A DNA stretch of 64,000 nt from Microplitis mediator (GCF_029852145.1 NC_079971.1:25756563-25820562), one strand, 5' to 3'. Shown: positions 1-11,033, counted from the first letter of the stretch. Program-made: numbers and translations. The notes: generated by a model from the sequence alone, not told the origin.

Positions 1-1259
1 TTATCGCTATTGCCATTTGATCTGAATGACCAGATATATAACCCAGTGCCATTATTCCTGGTAATTTTGTTGATGACTTTGATGTTGTACAAATAAATTC
101 AATCAATGATGCAATCCCCCCAGTATTTACAACTAATTGCGCCAGCTTTAAAATAAAATAAATTATTTTATTTTAAATTCTATTTTATTTAAACTATTTA
201 AATTTTACCTCAAGAGTATGCTTTGATATTTCACGAGTAAGAATTGCGGAATTTTTTTTTACAATATCATCGGGATGTCCCATCAGCAATAAAACATCAG
301 GAAATATATCAGCTTCCACAACTGATTCAGCTAAATTTGTCGAATGCTTGGCAATACCACCAAGAGTTAATAACACTTGACGTTTTAATTTAACGTCATC
401 GGGATTATTTATTAATTTAGCTAAAATAACAATTGCGCCATTATCAGCAACAACTTGTCCCAGTTCTTGTGTATGTTTGCTAATGTCATACAAAGCTGAT
501 GCACTTATTTGCTTTAAACATAATTCTGGTTCTTGTAAGCACAGTATCAATAATGATACGGCACCTAGATTATTAATATAAATAAATTATAAATTATAAA
601 ATAAATTTATAATAATAAAATTACCTGCATCAACAATTGTCTGGGCTAAAATACTATTGTGTTTAGCTATATAACCAATGGCCCAAACAGCAGCTTCTTT
701 AACTCCATAATCAAAATCATCTAAGCAATTAATAATGACATGCAATCCGCCTTCATTAATTACAGAATCAGCCAACTCATCAGAATGTTTTGAAATTGTG
801 CGCAATAAATATAATGCTGATTTTTTATAAAATTTCTGAAAAACAAAATAAATAGATTTTTTTTTTTTTTCATTAGTTATTATTTTTCCAATAATTATAC
901 ATTTTGTTTATCAAAATTTCGTAGTAATCGTGTTATCACATCACGTTTAACAACAGCATAAGCTAATTTTTCATTGTAATTTGCTAATTTTCCAAGTGCT
1001 ACCACTGCTGTTTGTTGAATTGATGGTATAATATCTGAAAGTAAGGGTTCAAGTAAATCCAATGCACCAGCATTTTCTAATGCTTCAATATTGTTATTTC
1101 GGGATGATAAATCTGATACTGTTTGGACAAAACGTAAACGTGCTGTTTGATACTCACTAAATGCTAAATAAAATAATAATTAAAATAATAATAAAGTTAA
1201 ATATATCAATTAATATATATTTTAATTTTACCTTGCAGTACAGCACGATTTGTTGTCAT
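1..1259 (-). CDS. Spag6: Sperm-associated antigen 6 (SPAG6/PF16), armadillo-repeat axoneme protein, 3' end off window
   Basis: Axonemal central-pair protein built of armadillo repeats; in other animals it is needed for motile flagella and cilia. Five exons read on the minus strand: 1232-1259, 901-1163, 625-835, 209-564 and 1-145 (cut by the window edge). All junctions are GT-AG and the frame stays open across them, giving 334 codons. The product runs parallel to vertebrate SPAG6 from its start through the repeats: the segment after the short first exon resembles its FEQYQKAR region, followed by KFYKKSAL, YIAKHNS, LQEPELCLK, DISKHTQEL and LPGIMALGYISGHS. The human protein has about 509 residues, so roughly a third is missing to the left. 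It is divergent with Tex9, whose ATG lies 282 bp away. Family assignment comes from recalled alignment; no search was run. Confidence 0.95.
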
Positions 1260-1540
1260 ATTTTATTAATTACTTTATATAATTAATTTTTTTATAATTA
1301 TTTACTAGCTCATTTTAAGTTTATTAATGACACATGGTTTCAATTGTTTGAATATAGCCGTGAGTTTATTATTTTTTAAATTTAAAAATTTTCCCGGCAA
1401 TTTGAATTTCGTTACCATGGCAGCGGCAGCGGCAATTATGGATGTTATTTGTAAATATAACATTAAGTTGTAAAAAAATAATATATCTACGGCATTTTAA
1501 TATAAAAATAAAAAAACTGGTTGTTTTTTTTTTATAAATA
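1260..1540. promoter_or_regulatory. Shared divergent promoter of Spag6 and Tex9
   Basis: These 281 bp separate two outward-facing start codons, so both promoters and both 5' UTRs must lie here unless distal noncoding exons exist. A GC-rich patch around 1393-1432 stands out from AT-rich surroundings and contains an X-box-like site. No TATA box is evident. Confidence 0.7.
1411..1424 (-). promoter_or_regulatory. RFX X-box-like motif
   Basis: Read on the minus strand the site is GCTGCCATGGTAAC, which fits the RFX consensus RYYNYY-(1-3 nt)-RRNRAC at every defined position with a 2-nt spacer. RFX factors drive ciliary genes in animals. The site lies between two cilium/flagellum genes, about 150 bp from the Spag6 ATG and 117 bp from the Tex9 ATG. 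Binding is inferred from sequence only. Confidence 0.7.
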
Positions 1541-2579
1541 ATGGCTGATTTATTAAATAAAGAAAAAGAATTTCGAAGAATTAATAGAGAGTTGGATAAA
1601 AAAACAAATAAACTTTTGGAAGAAATAGATACTGTGGTCAATAATCAAACAAAAAATTATTTTTCATCTGAAACTTTAAACAAATTTCAGTCAGATTTAT
1701 CAAAAAATTTCAATTACGATAATTTTGATTATAAATTATATGGAAATAATGATGAATTAATTTTAAAAAGTGACTTTGATGACAGACAGCAGAATGAAAG
1801 GTATGAAATTTTTTTTTTCAGTCATCAAAATTTAATTTTGAATTAATTTTTTTTTTAATTTAGAAGAGACAGTATTTTAGATGAAGATATTTTTGAAAAT
1901 AAGAATAAAAAAAATAATGAAAGTATTATTAAAATTTTGAAAGCTAAAATTAAAATATTGACAAGTGAGTTGGATATAATAAAAGATGAGTTGAAAAAAA
2001 AGTGTAATGTAATTAAAGAATTGGAAAATGATAATAAGAAAATAAATGAGACGAAAGATAAATTGGGCACACAAGTAATGACTTTGAAAGAGAGTATTAA
2101 TAAACTAGAAAATACTATTTCTAATCAGCAAACAGAATTGCAAACACGTTCAAATGAAAATAATTCATTGAAAAAGGTAAATAGATAATAAAATAAAAGG
2201 TATTGATTTTAAAAATAATTGTAATTTTTTTCAGGAAATTCAAAGTTTGAAAAAGGAAATAAAAAATATGAACCAACAGCTAAATAACTTAGATTTGAGA
2301 TTAAATCGTTCATTAGAGGAGAATGATAAATTAAAAAATGTTATTAAATTAAATAAAATAGAAGAAAAAAATAATATTGATAAGATACGCAAACTTGAAG
2401 ATAACGCACGTGTCGCAGTTAAAAATAATGAGAGACAATATTTTGAAATAATCCAAGCTTTTAAAAAACAAAGTTTGCTTATCGATAATTTAAAAAAACA
2501 AAAAGCTTATTTTGAAACAAATAAACAGATTCAACTAACGCGTGATGACTTTTTAAAAATACTTAAAACGTATATGTAA
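1541..2579 (+). CDS. Tex9: Testis-expressed protein 9 (TEX9) orthologue, coiled-coil protein
   Basis: Three exons, 1541-1800, 1864-2176 and 2235-2579, join in frame with GT-AG introns of about 60 bp to give 305 residues. The N-terminus (LLNKEKEFRRINRELDKK) matches the conserved TEX9 start motif. The middle is a long coiled coil, and the C-terminus (IIQAFKKQSLLIDNLKKQK, then TRDDFLKIL) matches the conserved TEX9 tail. Vertebrate TEX9 is about 390 residues; the variable linker after the N-terminal motif is shorter here. TEX9 belongs to the conserved ciliary/sperm gene set and its mechanism is little known. AATAAA occurs at 2623-2628. Its partner across the divergent promoter is Spag6. An alternative would be an unrelated coiled-coil protein, but both conserved ends argue for TEX9. 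Confidence 0.88.
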
Positions 2580-3453
2580 TTTATATAAATATATATACAT
2601 GTTTTTATCAAGTTTGTGCGTAAATAAATTTTTAAAAGACAAAACTAAAACTGTTTTTTTTTTTTTTACTTAGAATACAATATTTATTTAAAAATTAATA
2701 GGATTCAAAGTCAAAATGACAAGTTGCTACTTTCGTGATTTTTATAAAAAGAATACATGATTTTTATAAAATTTATTTTAAGACGAAAACAAAAATTTAA
2801 CATTGTGGTCGCAGTGTCTAAGCTCAATTTATATTTAATTGCACATAAATTATTCATATTTAGCATAAATAATATGAATATTATTTTTAGCAACAAAATT
2901 TATATTATTGAAATTACACTAATATTATTTTGTAAAAAAAAAAAAAAATGATACTTAACATACAAGCCATCAAATCTTATTACTATTATTATTATAATTA
3001 TCATTACTTGTAACATATTAATCAATATAATAACATATTTTATTAATTAGACGTAAAAAAAAATATCACTATCGAAATTATAATAAAAATTTTTATTTTT
3101 ATATGCGACCACAACATATTTGAACAATAAAATTAGAAAAACAGAAAAAATATTATAAGTGAAACAAAAATAATTGTCTTATAATGTAAAAATAAATATT
3201 GTATTATGTAGTAGCAACATATTTTTATTTTTATTTTGTGAAATTTTTTTTTATAATAATAATAATAATAATAATAATGACGATGATAATGATGATGATG
3301 ACGATGATGTTATCTTAGTAAATTTACTGTTTTATTTAGATCAAATCAAATAAAAATTATTCGTAGTAATATTATTTTAGTTATTGTTTTTAATCGTTGT
3401 TGATTTAAACAAACAATAATAGTAATAGTAATAATAATAATAGTAATAGTAAA
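2580..3453. other. Convergent 3' intergenic region between Tex9 and Cul1
   Basis: Very AT-rich DNA that holds the Tex9 poly(A) signal near 2623 and a Cul1 poly(A) signal on the minus strand at 3331-3336. A trinucleotide tract (ATA then GAT units) occupies about 3253-3309. I see no gene. Confidence 0.7.
3253..3309. repeat. (ATA)n/(GAT)n microsatellite
   Basis: About nine ATA/TAA units followed by imperfect GAT/GAC units, in the 3' flank of Cul1. Confidence 0.85.
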
Positions 3454-6097
3454 TCATGCCAAATAACTGTATGTGTCCTTTTGTCCTTCTGTCCGTTCCA
3501 AATATTCCTTTTCAATCAAAATATCTATACATTTCTGTTAAAAGAAAAAAATAAAATAATTAATTATCGGTTTAAATATTTGAAAATTAAGCAATAAAAA
3601 TTATTTAATTAATCCACTTACTTTGATGACATGTACTCGTGGTTTGAATCGTGAGCTTAATTGATTTAATACTTCAGCAACAAGCTGTTGATGCTTCAAT
3701 ACTTTACGCATCTTCATGATTCGTACAATAGCAGCTTGAATAAGTAATTTACGATCTTCTTCAATGTGTTTATGTGTTGTTTCTTGCTCTATTTTTAATT
3801 CTGTTTTCATTGGTATGTTAATATTAACTCGTAACTTTTTACTGTAAACAACAAATAATATCAATAATAATAATAATAATGATGATGATATATTATATTG
3901 TTTATAGATATAAATAAATATAATTACTTTTTGTAGCCGGTAAACAATTCAACAGATGACAATGGAGTAAGTTCAGCCTCATCGTCAACGGGGGCAGTCA
4001 ATAATTTAGCTTTTAATAATATTTGAATAACTTGTAACAAGAAATCCATTTTTATTTGAGTTGCATCATGTAATTGTTGAATAGTCCATGATGTTGCGGC
4101 ATTGTATTGCAACAATACAGCCATTTGAAATGTTGAAGCTTGCAAAGTGTATCGATTTTTAAAACAATTTGTATGTAATTCACCCTTGGACATGTTGTAC
4201 AGCCAGTTAAGTTTTCTTCCACTGTGCTGTGAGCTGTAGAATGTTGTGAATCTGTGAACTGAACGTTCCAGCTGTAAAAATAAACACAACCAATCAATTA
4301 TTAATAATGAAAAAAGCATATACGTTGACAGTAAAAGTATAAAAAGTACCTCAGTTGGCAGAGAAAATGTAAATGATTGTTGGAAAGGCCAAGAACCAGA
4401 AGATAAAACTTGAATACTAAAATCAATATCCAGTGGCTCTGCAGAATTAGTGAGATGTCTTTTAAAAGCCTCATTTAAATCTTTAGATACTCCAATATCT
4501 TGGAACATTCTTTGTAATTTAGATGTGTACTCAAAACCACAGGCTTGTTTTAATTTAGATATCATAGAGGCTTCAGCGTCATCACTGGCTGACATATGTT
4601 GTACCAATCTTTTAGCCAACATTTTACTGTAAAACTTTTGAAATACATCTTTGTCCTCGATATATTTAAATACAACCATAACTTGATTTAATGTATCCTC
4701 TAATTCAGCTTCTTCGGGATTTTTACTACTTTTTTTTAATAATAGGTCACAATATTTAGCTAATAATTCTGGTGATTTACTACTACTGTTAGCGGCTCTT
4801 GTTACAGAATTACTATTTATAAATCTACCGCAAGCTTTATCAAGTGCAGCAACAAATCCACTATCATTATTAAATGCAACTAAAACAAGTGCATTGTATT
4901 TTTTATGTACTTCTAATATTGTATTAACATAAATTTTCGGATCATTAGCTGCAGTATCACCACATTTATCGATAGCTGCCAAACCTTGATTAGCAATGTG
5001 ACATTCTAATAAATTACGTAGCTCACCAAGACCATTTGGTATCCTCGCAACTAATAAATACATTCTACCAAGATCTGGATTTTTGTCTGAATCAAGTAAA
5101 TTTTGAAATTCAGCATGAAATATATCTAAATGTTTTTCTATTAATACACGTTCACATGTTTTAGCTAATCTTTCATTTGTCGTTTGATGTAAGTATACTT
5201 GTACACGTTTTTGTTCTTCAGATAATCTTTGTTCCGCTTTTTTCATGTATTCGGTAACTGGATTTTGACGTAAAAATTCAACACTTTCGCGTGTGTAGAA
5301 ACGTTCAGTATCCTCCAAAAATACATTTTCAAATGAATCTTTATATACCGTTAGATTTTGTCCTTTAGCTGCTGGATCCTCTTCATTTAAACCCAACTCA
5401 ACATAACAATTTATAACACCACTTACTAATCGTGTATTTATTGTTTCTCCATTACGTTCACGTTCAATTAATTTCAACACTGCATTTGTTACCTATCAAA
5501 AATAATAACAATAAATATTTTTAAAAAATTAATAATCTTTAATATAAATTATTGTACCTGTCTATTGAGATGCTTGAATAAATTATCTCTCCAAGTAACA
5601 AGAGCAAGTTGATATATTTCATAAATTCCTTTTCTTCCTTCTTCGCATTCTCTACGTACCCAATGCCGATTCAAGTATGCACAGACACCATTCAATACTT
5701 TACTACTAAACTGATATTCTTCCCATTGTCGTGTATAAAATTGCAAGACATCTTCGTCCATCAAATCAATACCATGTTTTAACAAACTTATTAAATAATT
5801 TCGTAGAAAATCACGTAAACGTTTGTACAACTCCAATCCAACAAGTTGGGCACCACCCGAAGCTTGACCTTTTTTACTTTTAGTTGATGTTCTGTTTACT
5901 TGCTGATGAACACTCGTACAATAATTATACACATGAGTATACAGTTCAATATATCGTGGTTTAGACATACATTGACGATTATAAACCTGTTCGATTCCTT
6001 CACGTAAATCGCCCCAGATTTGATCTAGATCTATTTGTTTCAATCCTGGTGGACCACCACCTTGATGACTTCCTCCACTTCCTCGGTGACTTGACAT
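3454..6097 (-). CDS. Cul1: Cullin-1, SCF ubiquitin ligase scaffold
   Basis: Scaffold of SKP1-cullin-F-box E3 ligases. The N-terminal cullin repeats bind SKP1/F-box adaptors and the C-terminal cullin-homology region binds RBX1. Coding exons are 5558-6097, 4350-5492, 3928-4271, 3622-3841 and 3454-3534, all joined in frame with GT-AG introns, giving 775 residues against 776 in human CUL1. Recognisable blocks run from GLKQIDLDQIW near the N-terminus through YTHVYNYCTSVHQ, NRHWVRRECEEGRKGIYEIY, KDVFQKFYSKMLAKRLV and SKGELHTNCFKNRYTLQASTF. The neddylation lysine sits at about residue 719 in IVRIMKMRK, inside the winged-helix domain, and the protein ends TYSYLA. The small last exon codes for 26 residues. 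A noncoding upstream exon is likely: the UTR appears to continue to 6230 and is spliced across 6231-6554. Very secure. Confidence 0.98.
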
Positions 6098-7150
6098 TAT
6101 TTATTATAATTTTTATCTTCACTCGATGTCTATATATATTTTATCCGTTAGATCTTTTAATCCTTTTATTACTATTATTATTATGTTTATTTATTTTTTA
6201 TTCGTCCTCTGTGCTAATTGCTGAAAATTTCTAAACAAAGGAAAAAAATTTTTTTTTGCTCATTTAAAATAAAAATTATCAACTTTTAGGTTAAATTCAA
6301 TTATTCATTATATAAATATATAATGTAAGTATATATTTGATATAATAAATATGAAGGATTATTTTTTAAGAAATAAATTAAAAGAGAACAAAGATCATGT
6401 CTTTGTGATATTGATGACGAAAAAAAATAAAAAAAAAAACAAAAAAAAAATGATATATATAGATATATGTATATGTACATGAAAAGATATAGAGATGATG
6501 AAATTATAACCAAATAATTATAAAATAAAAAAAATAATAATTTATAATACTGACCTTTGTCGATTATCGAAACTGATCGAAGCATGACCAATATTTGCTG
6601 GCTTTTATTAAATAAAATAAAAAATTTAGCTCCAGGATTTTTAAGTTAGCAAGCCAGCCAGCAATATTCTTACCCACACATATATTTTATATACACATAT
6701 ACATACACTTGACACACAGGAAAAATCTAACGGCCTCCTCACCAGTGCGACAATGACTACCACGACTTTATTTAAAACATTTAAATATGCCCACTACTCT
6801 TTTTTATTTTTAGTTATAATTTATTTAAGTAAATATAATATTTTTTAAAAAATTATATATTAATTAATAACAAAAAAAAAAAAAGCCAAAGTTTTGTTTT
6901 AGAGCGTTTGATATTTTTGATGGGTTAACGGACCCCTCGTTGCCCCTGGTGTTGTTCTCAACCACTACACAATTTTTACTCACTTCTCACTTTACCTTAT
7001 AGATTACTATGCTCTTTTCCACGCGATGTCTTCGTTTTTTTCTCTCTCTCTCTCTCGTATGTAGGTGCACTTTTTTATTTATATCAGAATCAGAGTGTAA
7101 AAGCATGCTAACCAACTCTTGTTATGGAGAAAAAAAAATTAATCATCGTA
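6098..7150 (-). promoter_or_regulatory. Cul1 5' UTR, UTR intron and promoter region
   Basis: On the minus strand a strong donor (CAAAG then GTCAGTA) ends a noncoding exon at 6555, and a matching acceptor (TTTGTTTAG) ends at 6231. This gives a 324-bp intron in the 5' leader, with leader exon 6098-6230 directly before the ATG. The transcription start is probably between about 6.65 and 7.1 kb. A CT dinucleotide run occurs near 7041-7055. No coding potential is evident. Confidence 0.55.
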
Positions 7151-7553
7151 GTGACTTTTCTTGTCTAGGGAGTTTAAAATGATGTGCAAAAAAAGGCGGT
7201 ATTTTAAAAATATATTCAAGCTAATTATGCAAATCAATACTTGTCTAATTATGATGCTGAAAATAGCAGTAATTAAAAAAATTTATTTATCTTTAATAAA
7301 CAAAACTAATACTGACTTTTTTAAAAATTTAATTTACAAAAAAAAATATTTAAATTTAATGAGTTTGAATGTAGCAGACATCAGACAAATTTCACATCAT
7401 TAATAGACTAACTAATTAATAAAATTAAATTTTTATAAAATGCGCATTTAAAAAATTAAAAAGTGCATTTTTAATTCATTAAATTTAATTAGAGTAATTA
7501 TTTATACATTTTATTGATCATGTTAATAAAGTAATTTACAAAAAATTACATAT
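7151..7553. other. AT-rich intergenic stretch
   Basis: Between the Cul1 upstream region and the orphan ORF. A plus-strand open frame at 7161-7403 is low-complexity (Lys/Asn/Ile) and starts without ATG, so I do not call it a gene. Confidence 0.6.
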
Positions 7554-8063
7554 TTATTTGAACGGGAATAAAATATTGAAGTATTCAATGTACCAATTTA
7601 ACATATTTTTAGCATTAACAATTGCACAATTACTTTCGGTATTATCATGATAATTACAAGTGCTACCTTTTGGAAAAATTTCAATGTAACCCAGTTCAGA
7701 TAAAACAATAATATTTACTACTTTTAAATTAACATTGAATGTATTTATGATACAATTTTTAATAATTTCATCTCTGACAAAAACACGTGAACAAATTGAC
7801 AGATAAGTATTAAAATTTTCCACCATTCTATTGTATTCAATATTACCAGAATCCCAGGAAATACCAAAAAGTTTTGCTTCTCTGGCGTACGAATTTTGAT
7901 CTACTTCACTTAATTTTTCCCAGCTATTATTTGGTAATACGACATTGTGTTCAAGTTCTGTAATTTCCCGACTATATGGATTTAATTCAATAATAGCATA
8001 TTCTTTAATTGTTAAATAATTATTTGGTGACTTATAAATATGAAAATCAATAGCAACATTCAT
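7554..8063 (-). CDS. Uncharacterised intronless 169-residue protein
   Basis: Single uninterrupted ORF of 169 codons with an ATG start, unusually long for such AT-rich DNA and of balanced amino-acid composition. I do not recognise a named domain. The layout (a hydrophobic N-terminal strand, then IKEYAIIELNP, a W-x-KL segment, then FGISWDSG and a C-terminal C-x-YH followed by CA-x5-NMLNWY) is reminiscent of a family of short, uncharacterised, multicopy invertebrate proteins. That resemblance is from memory and tentative. The Cys/His spacing near the C-terminus could bind metal. It lies 73 bp downstream of the Tom7 stop on the same strand. A Tom7 poly(A) signal (8082-8087) precedes its ATG, so it is probably a separate transcript, or a readthrough cistron. 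Could be a young gene, or a relic of a mobile or viral element. Confidence 0.55.
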   Translation of the reverse strand: MNVAIDFHIYKSPNNYLTIKEYAIIELNPYSREITELEHNVVLPNNSWEKLSEVDQNSYAREAKLFGISWDSGNIEYNRMVENFNTYLSICSRVFVRDEIIKNCIINTFNVNLKVVNIIVLSELGYIEIFPKGSTCNYHDNTESNCAIVNAKNMLNWYIEYFNILFPFK

Positions 8064-8136
8064 GATTTTTTATTTTTTTATTTTATTAATCGTAAATAAC
8101 TTTTATAATTTGGATAATTATTTCAATTGTATTTAA

Positions 8137-8460
8137 TTAATACCATAATAAGCTGAAACATAAATAATATCATTGATAAATATATAAACAAATAATTTAA
8201 ATAGATTAATTTAAAATAACCAATTACCTCATTAATGTTAATGGTACCATACCAGGATCAGCACCTTTTCTAAACCCTGTAATTAGTTTTAATAAAATGA
8301 TTTAATGATATTACTAAAAAATATAATAATTATTATTGTAAAATTATGAAATTTACTAACCTAAATATAAGACTGTTGGTATGAAACCCCAGTGAAAGAC
8401 AGTTTTCGTAACTTCTAACACTGTTGATACTTTTTGTTTTGTTCTTGGTGTCATTGCCAT
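8137..8460 (-). CDS. Tom7: TOM7, small subunit of the mitochondrial outer-membrane translocase
   Basis: Small tail-anchored subunit that modulates assembly and stability of the TOM import complex. Three exons on the minus strand, 8361-8460, 8228-8276 and 8137-8152, splice in frame to 54 residues; human TOMM7 has 55. The signature VFHWGFIPTVLYLGF, RKGADPGM, PLTLMSLLW is all present: the HWGF-LYLGF stretch is the membrane segment and RKGADPGM follows it. The last exon codes for only five residues plus stop (it ends LLWY; many insects end LLWQ). The gene is too small and split to appear as one open frame, but the family match is unmistakable. Divergent with Dim1. A minus-strand AATAAA lies at 8082-8087. 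Confidence 0.96.
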
Positions 8461-8871
8461 TGTTAAAATTTTAAAAGCAAATATTAATTTGGTATAATTA
8501 ATTAAATTTTATTTTTATCACCAACGTGCTTTAATAATAGCAAGTTTAGTTTAGTGTCAGAGACAGTATAGACCAGACACAAGTAGAAAGAGCAGGATCC
8601 AGAATCATAGCAGTGAACATATCCACAAAACTTTAAAGCACACGCGCAGAACCATGTGCGCATGATTTTCAAACAGCTGAAGTTTGCCGAGTGAAAAGTT
8701 GTTTTGTAAATTAGTGTTTAGAGTTTTAGAGTTGAGACACTGCCCTAAGGATCTAACCTATTCAAATATTATACATATAAATAAACAGTGTTCGTAATCG
8801 TTTATCATACGTTTATATCATTTATAAATTAATTTTATTACCGCAACACAATAATTTAAAAAAAACTAAAA
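8461..8871. promoter_or_regulatory. Shared divergent promoter of Tom7 and Dim1
   Basis: 411 bp between two outward start codons. A GC-richer patch at about 8641-8664 contains two CGCGCA/TGCGCATG-type half-sites. These resemble the NRF1/Ewg palindrome known from nuclear genes for mitochondrial proteins. The site assignment is inference. Confidence 0.6.
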
Positions 8872-9369
8872 ATGTCTTATATGTTATCACATTTACACAA
8901 TGGCTGGCAAGTCGACCAAGCAATTTTATCTGAAGAAGATCGAGTTGTCGTAAGTTAAACATATTTTTTATTTATATATTATTGATATTGTAAATTATAA
9001 TGTAAATTCTGGTTACAGGTAATCAGATTCGGGCATGATTGGGATCCAATGTGTATGAAAATGGACGAAGTGCTGTACAATATCGCCGAAAAAGTTAAAA
9101 ACTTTGCAGTTATTTATTTGGTTGACATCACAGCAGTTCCAGATTTCAATAAAATGTACGAGTTGTACGATCCATGCACTGTAATGTTTTTCTTCCGTAA
9201 TAAACATATCATGATTGATCTTGGTACCGGTAATAACAATAAAATAAACTGGACTCTTGAAGACAAACAAGAAATGATCGATATTATTGAGACTGTCTAC
9301 AGAGGAGCAAGAAAAGGCCGTGGTTTAGTTGTGTCACCCAAAGATTATTCAACTAAATATCGTTATTAA
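8872..9369 (+). CDS. Dim1: Thioredoxin-like U5 snRNP protein DIM1/TXNL4A
   Basis: 15-kDa thioredoxin-fold component of the U5 snRNP and U4/U6.U5 tri-snRNP, needed for spliceosome assembly in the nucleus. Two exons, 8872-8949 and 9019-9369, join in phase 0 to give 142 residues, exactly the family length. The start MSYMLSHLHNGWQVDQAI, the core VIRFGHDWDP and MCMKMDEVLY, the strand VDITAVPDFNKMYELYDP, and the tail KGRGLVVSPKDYSTKYRY are near-identical to orthologues across eukaryotes. As in the family, the redox CxxC of true thioredoxins is absent (D-P-M-C at this place). AATAAA at 9472-9477. Certain. Confidence 0.99.
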
Positions 9370-9706
9370 TATCTATTATTATTATTATTAGCGTCATTGA
9401 ATGATAAATTATTTATTTAATTTTTGTTAGGCAAAGTTATCTAAGTTAATTTTAATTAAAATCAGTTTTGTAATAAAATAAATCTTATTTTTTATCAATT
9501 TATATTTCCTAACTTTTATTTGATCACGTAAATTTACATGTTTCGATTCATTTGTAATTTAATTTTTTTTTTCATACTTGTCATATAGTACATATTGGCG
9601 GTTAGCTCTCACGATCAAACAGTCAAAGAAAAATAACCTAATTTGTAATTGCGCATTTAAGAATTTCTGTACCTTGTAACAATAAATAATTGAATTATAT
9701 TTATAA

Positions 9707-10410
9707 ATGAAAAGTTTATCACTAACTCTGCCTCTAACTCTCAGTTTATTATTATTTAAAAACATAAATTTATCAGTGGGGCAACGCGCAATGAATACAT
9801 TGGCTGGAATATATTCTGTTGCTTATGTCACTGTACCAGATGATCAAGTCGCTAAAAAATTAGCACAGTAAGTTATTTGTTATTAAAATAATTATCATAC
9901 TATAAATTATTAAATTTTTAAAATTATTCAGTGGGATAGTTAAAAATAAATTGGCAGCTTGTGTCAATATCATACCGCAAATAACGTCAGTTTATGAATG
10001 GAAAAATGAAATAAATGAAGACCAGGAACTTCTTTTGGTAAGAATTCTATCATATTAATTAATTTTATTGTTATTTAACTGAGATTTTAATAATTTAGAT
10101 GATTAAAACAAGAACTGAAACTATTGGAAACTTGACAGATTTTGTAAAGTAAGTCTACAAATATTTTTTATTATAATCTCCATCAATATTTTAATTTTTA
10201 TGACATTTTATTTTCAAGAAAAAATCATCCTTATGAAGTTTGTGAAGTTATATCACTTCCTGTAAGTCAAATATTTATTTAATAATTTATTTTGCTGTAA
10301 AATTAAAACATTTAAATTTGAAATTTTAATTGTAGATTAATGATGGCAATGAGCAATATTTAAATTGGATAGGTGACATTGTTCCCTCATCATCATCATC
10401 TAAAAAGTAA
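9707..10410 (+). CDS. CutA: CutA-like divalent-cation-tolerance protein
   Basis: Small trimeric ferredoxin-like protein; in mammals CUTA is linked to acetylcholinesterase anchoring and copper tolerance, in bacteria to metal tolerance. Five exons, 9707-9867, 9932-10037, 10099-10148, 10219-10261 and 10336-10410, join in frame for 144 residues. The core is typical: AYVTVPDDQVAKKLA, KLAACVNIIPQITSVYEWK, MIKTRTE, HPYEVCEVISLP, then YLNWIGDIV. The first in-frame ATG gives a 28-residue hydrophobic leader (LSLTLPLTLSLLLF) that looks like a signal peptide or membrane anchor, as in the long mammalian isoforms. A second ATG at 9791 would start a leaderless form. A short Ser run precedes the C-terminal Lys-Lys. 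AATAAA candidate at 10709-10714. Confidence 0.95.
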
Positions 10411-10880
10411 TACATTCAACATTCGACAATTGAACTTTTTTCATTGTCAATTACATGAAATTCCAATACGAATATAGCGAGTCGACAATTTCATAGATTT
10501 GAATTTTCGCGCTTTATTCTTTTTATACTTTTAATGCTGTGCACTTTTATTTCCTATGTAAAAAAATTCTAAATAATGTAATATATTCATACTTTCAATT
10601 AAATAATCATATGGTATTTTTTATTTCATTCAAATGCGTAAAAAAAAAATATTTTTTTGTTTAACCAAAATGGCGAATGCGTTCTATTTATAACTACTAC
10701 GTAATCAAAATAAATTTTAAATAAAGTAATTCAGTGTAATTATCAATTGATGTAATTATATCGATAAGAAATAAATATTAAAAAAAGAAATTACGATTAA
10801 AATGTTTTAGTATAAAAATTTACAATCGCTTGACAGTAAATGTGATAAAAAAAATATATATATAGATGGTGGATATTTTT
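10411..10880. other. CutA 3' UTR and intergenic DNA
   Basis: Contains the CutA 3' UTR with poly(A) signal candidates around 10709 and AT-rich spacer before the Ctdspl2 promoter. No gene seen. Confidence 0.6.
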
Positions 10881-11033
10881 TTCGGAGCGTCTTCGACAGC
10901 CATGTTTGTTTAGTTTTCAGTGGGGACGAAAAACGTAAGCGTTCATTCCGTATTTATGTCAAAAAAATTTAAATAATTAAGTGTATAATTACTATTATTA
11001 TCTAATAAACATAACTGATAATACAACAACATG
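10881..11033 (+). other. Ctdspl2 promoter-proximal region and likely noncoding first exon
   Basis: A GC-richer stretch (10885-10940) with an initiator-like TTCAGTG at about 10916 precedes a textbook donor (AACATG then GTAAGT at 11034). The exon therefore ends exactly on an ATG. Splicing to 11933 puts ATT GAT TGA after this ATG, so it cannot start the phosphatase and would make a three-codon upstream ORF. The exon extent is inferred. Confidence 0.5.

Noticed and set aside
7161..7403. 80-codon plus-strand open frame
   Set aside because: Lys/Asn/Ile-rich, no ATG at the stated start, no family, sits in AT-rich spacer.
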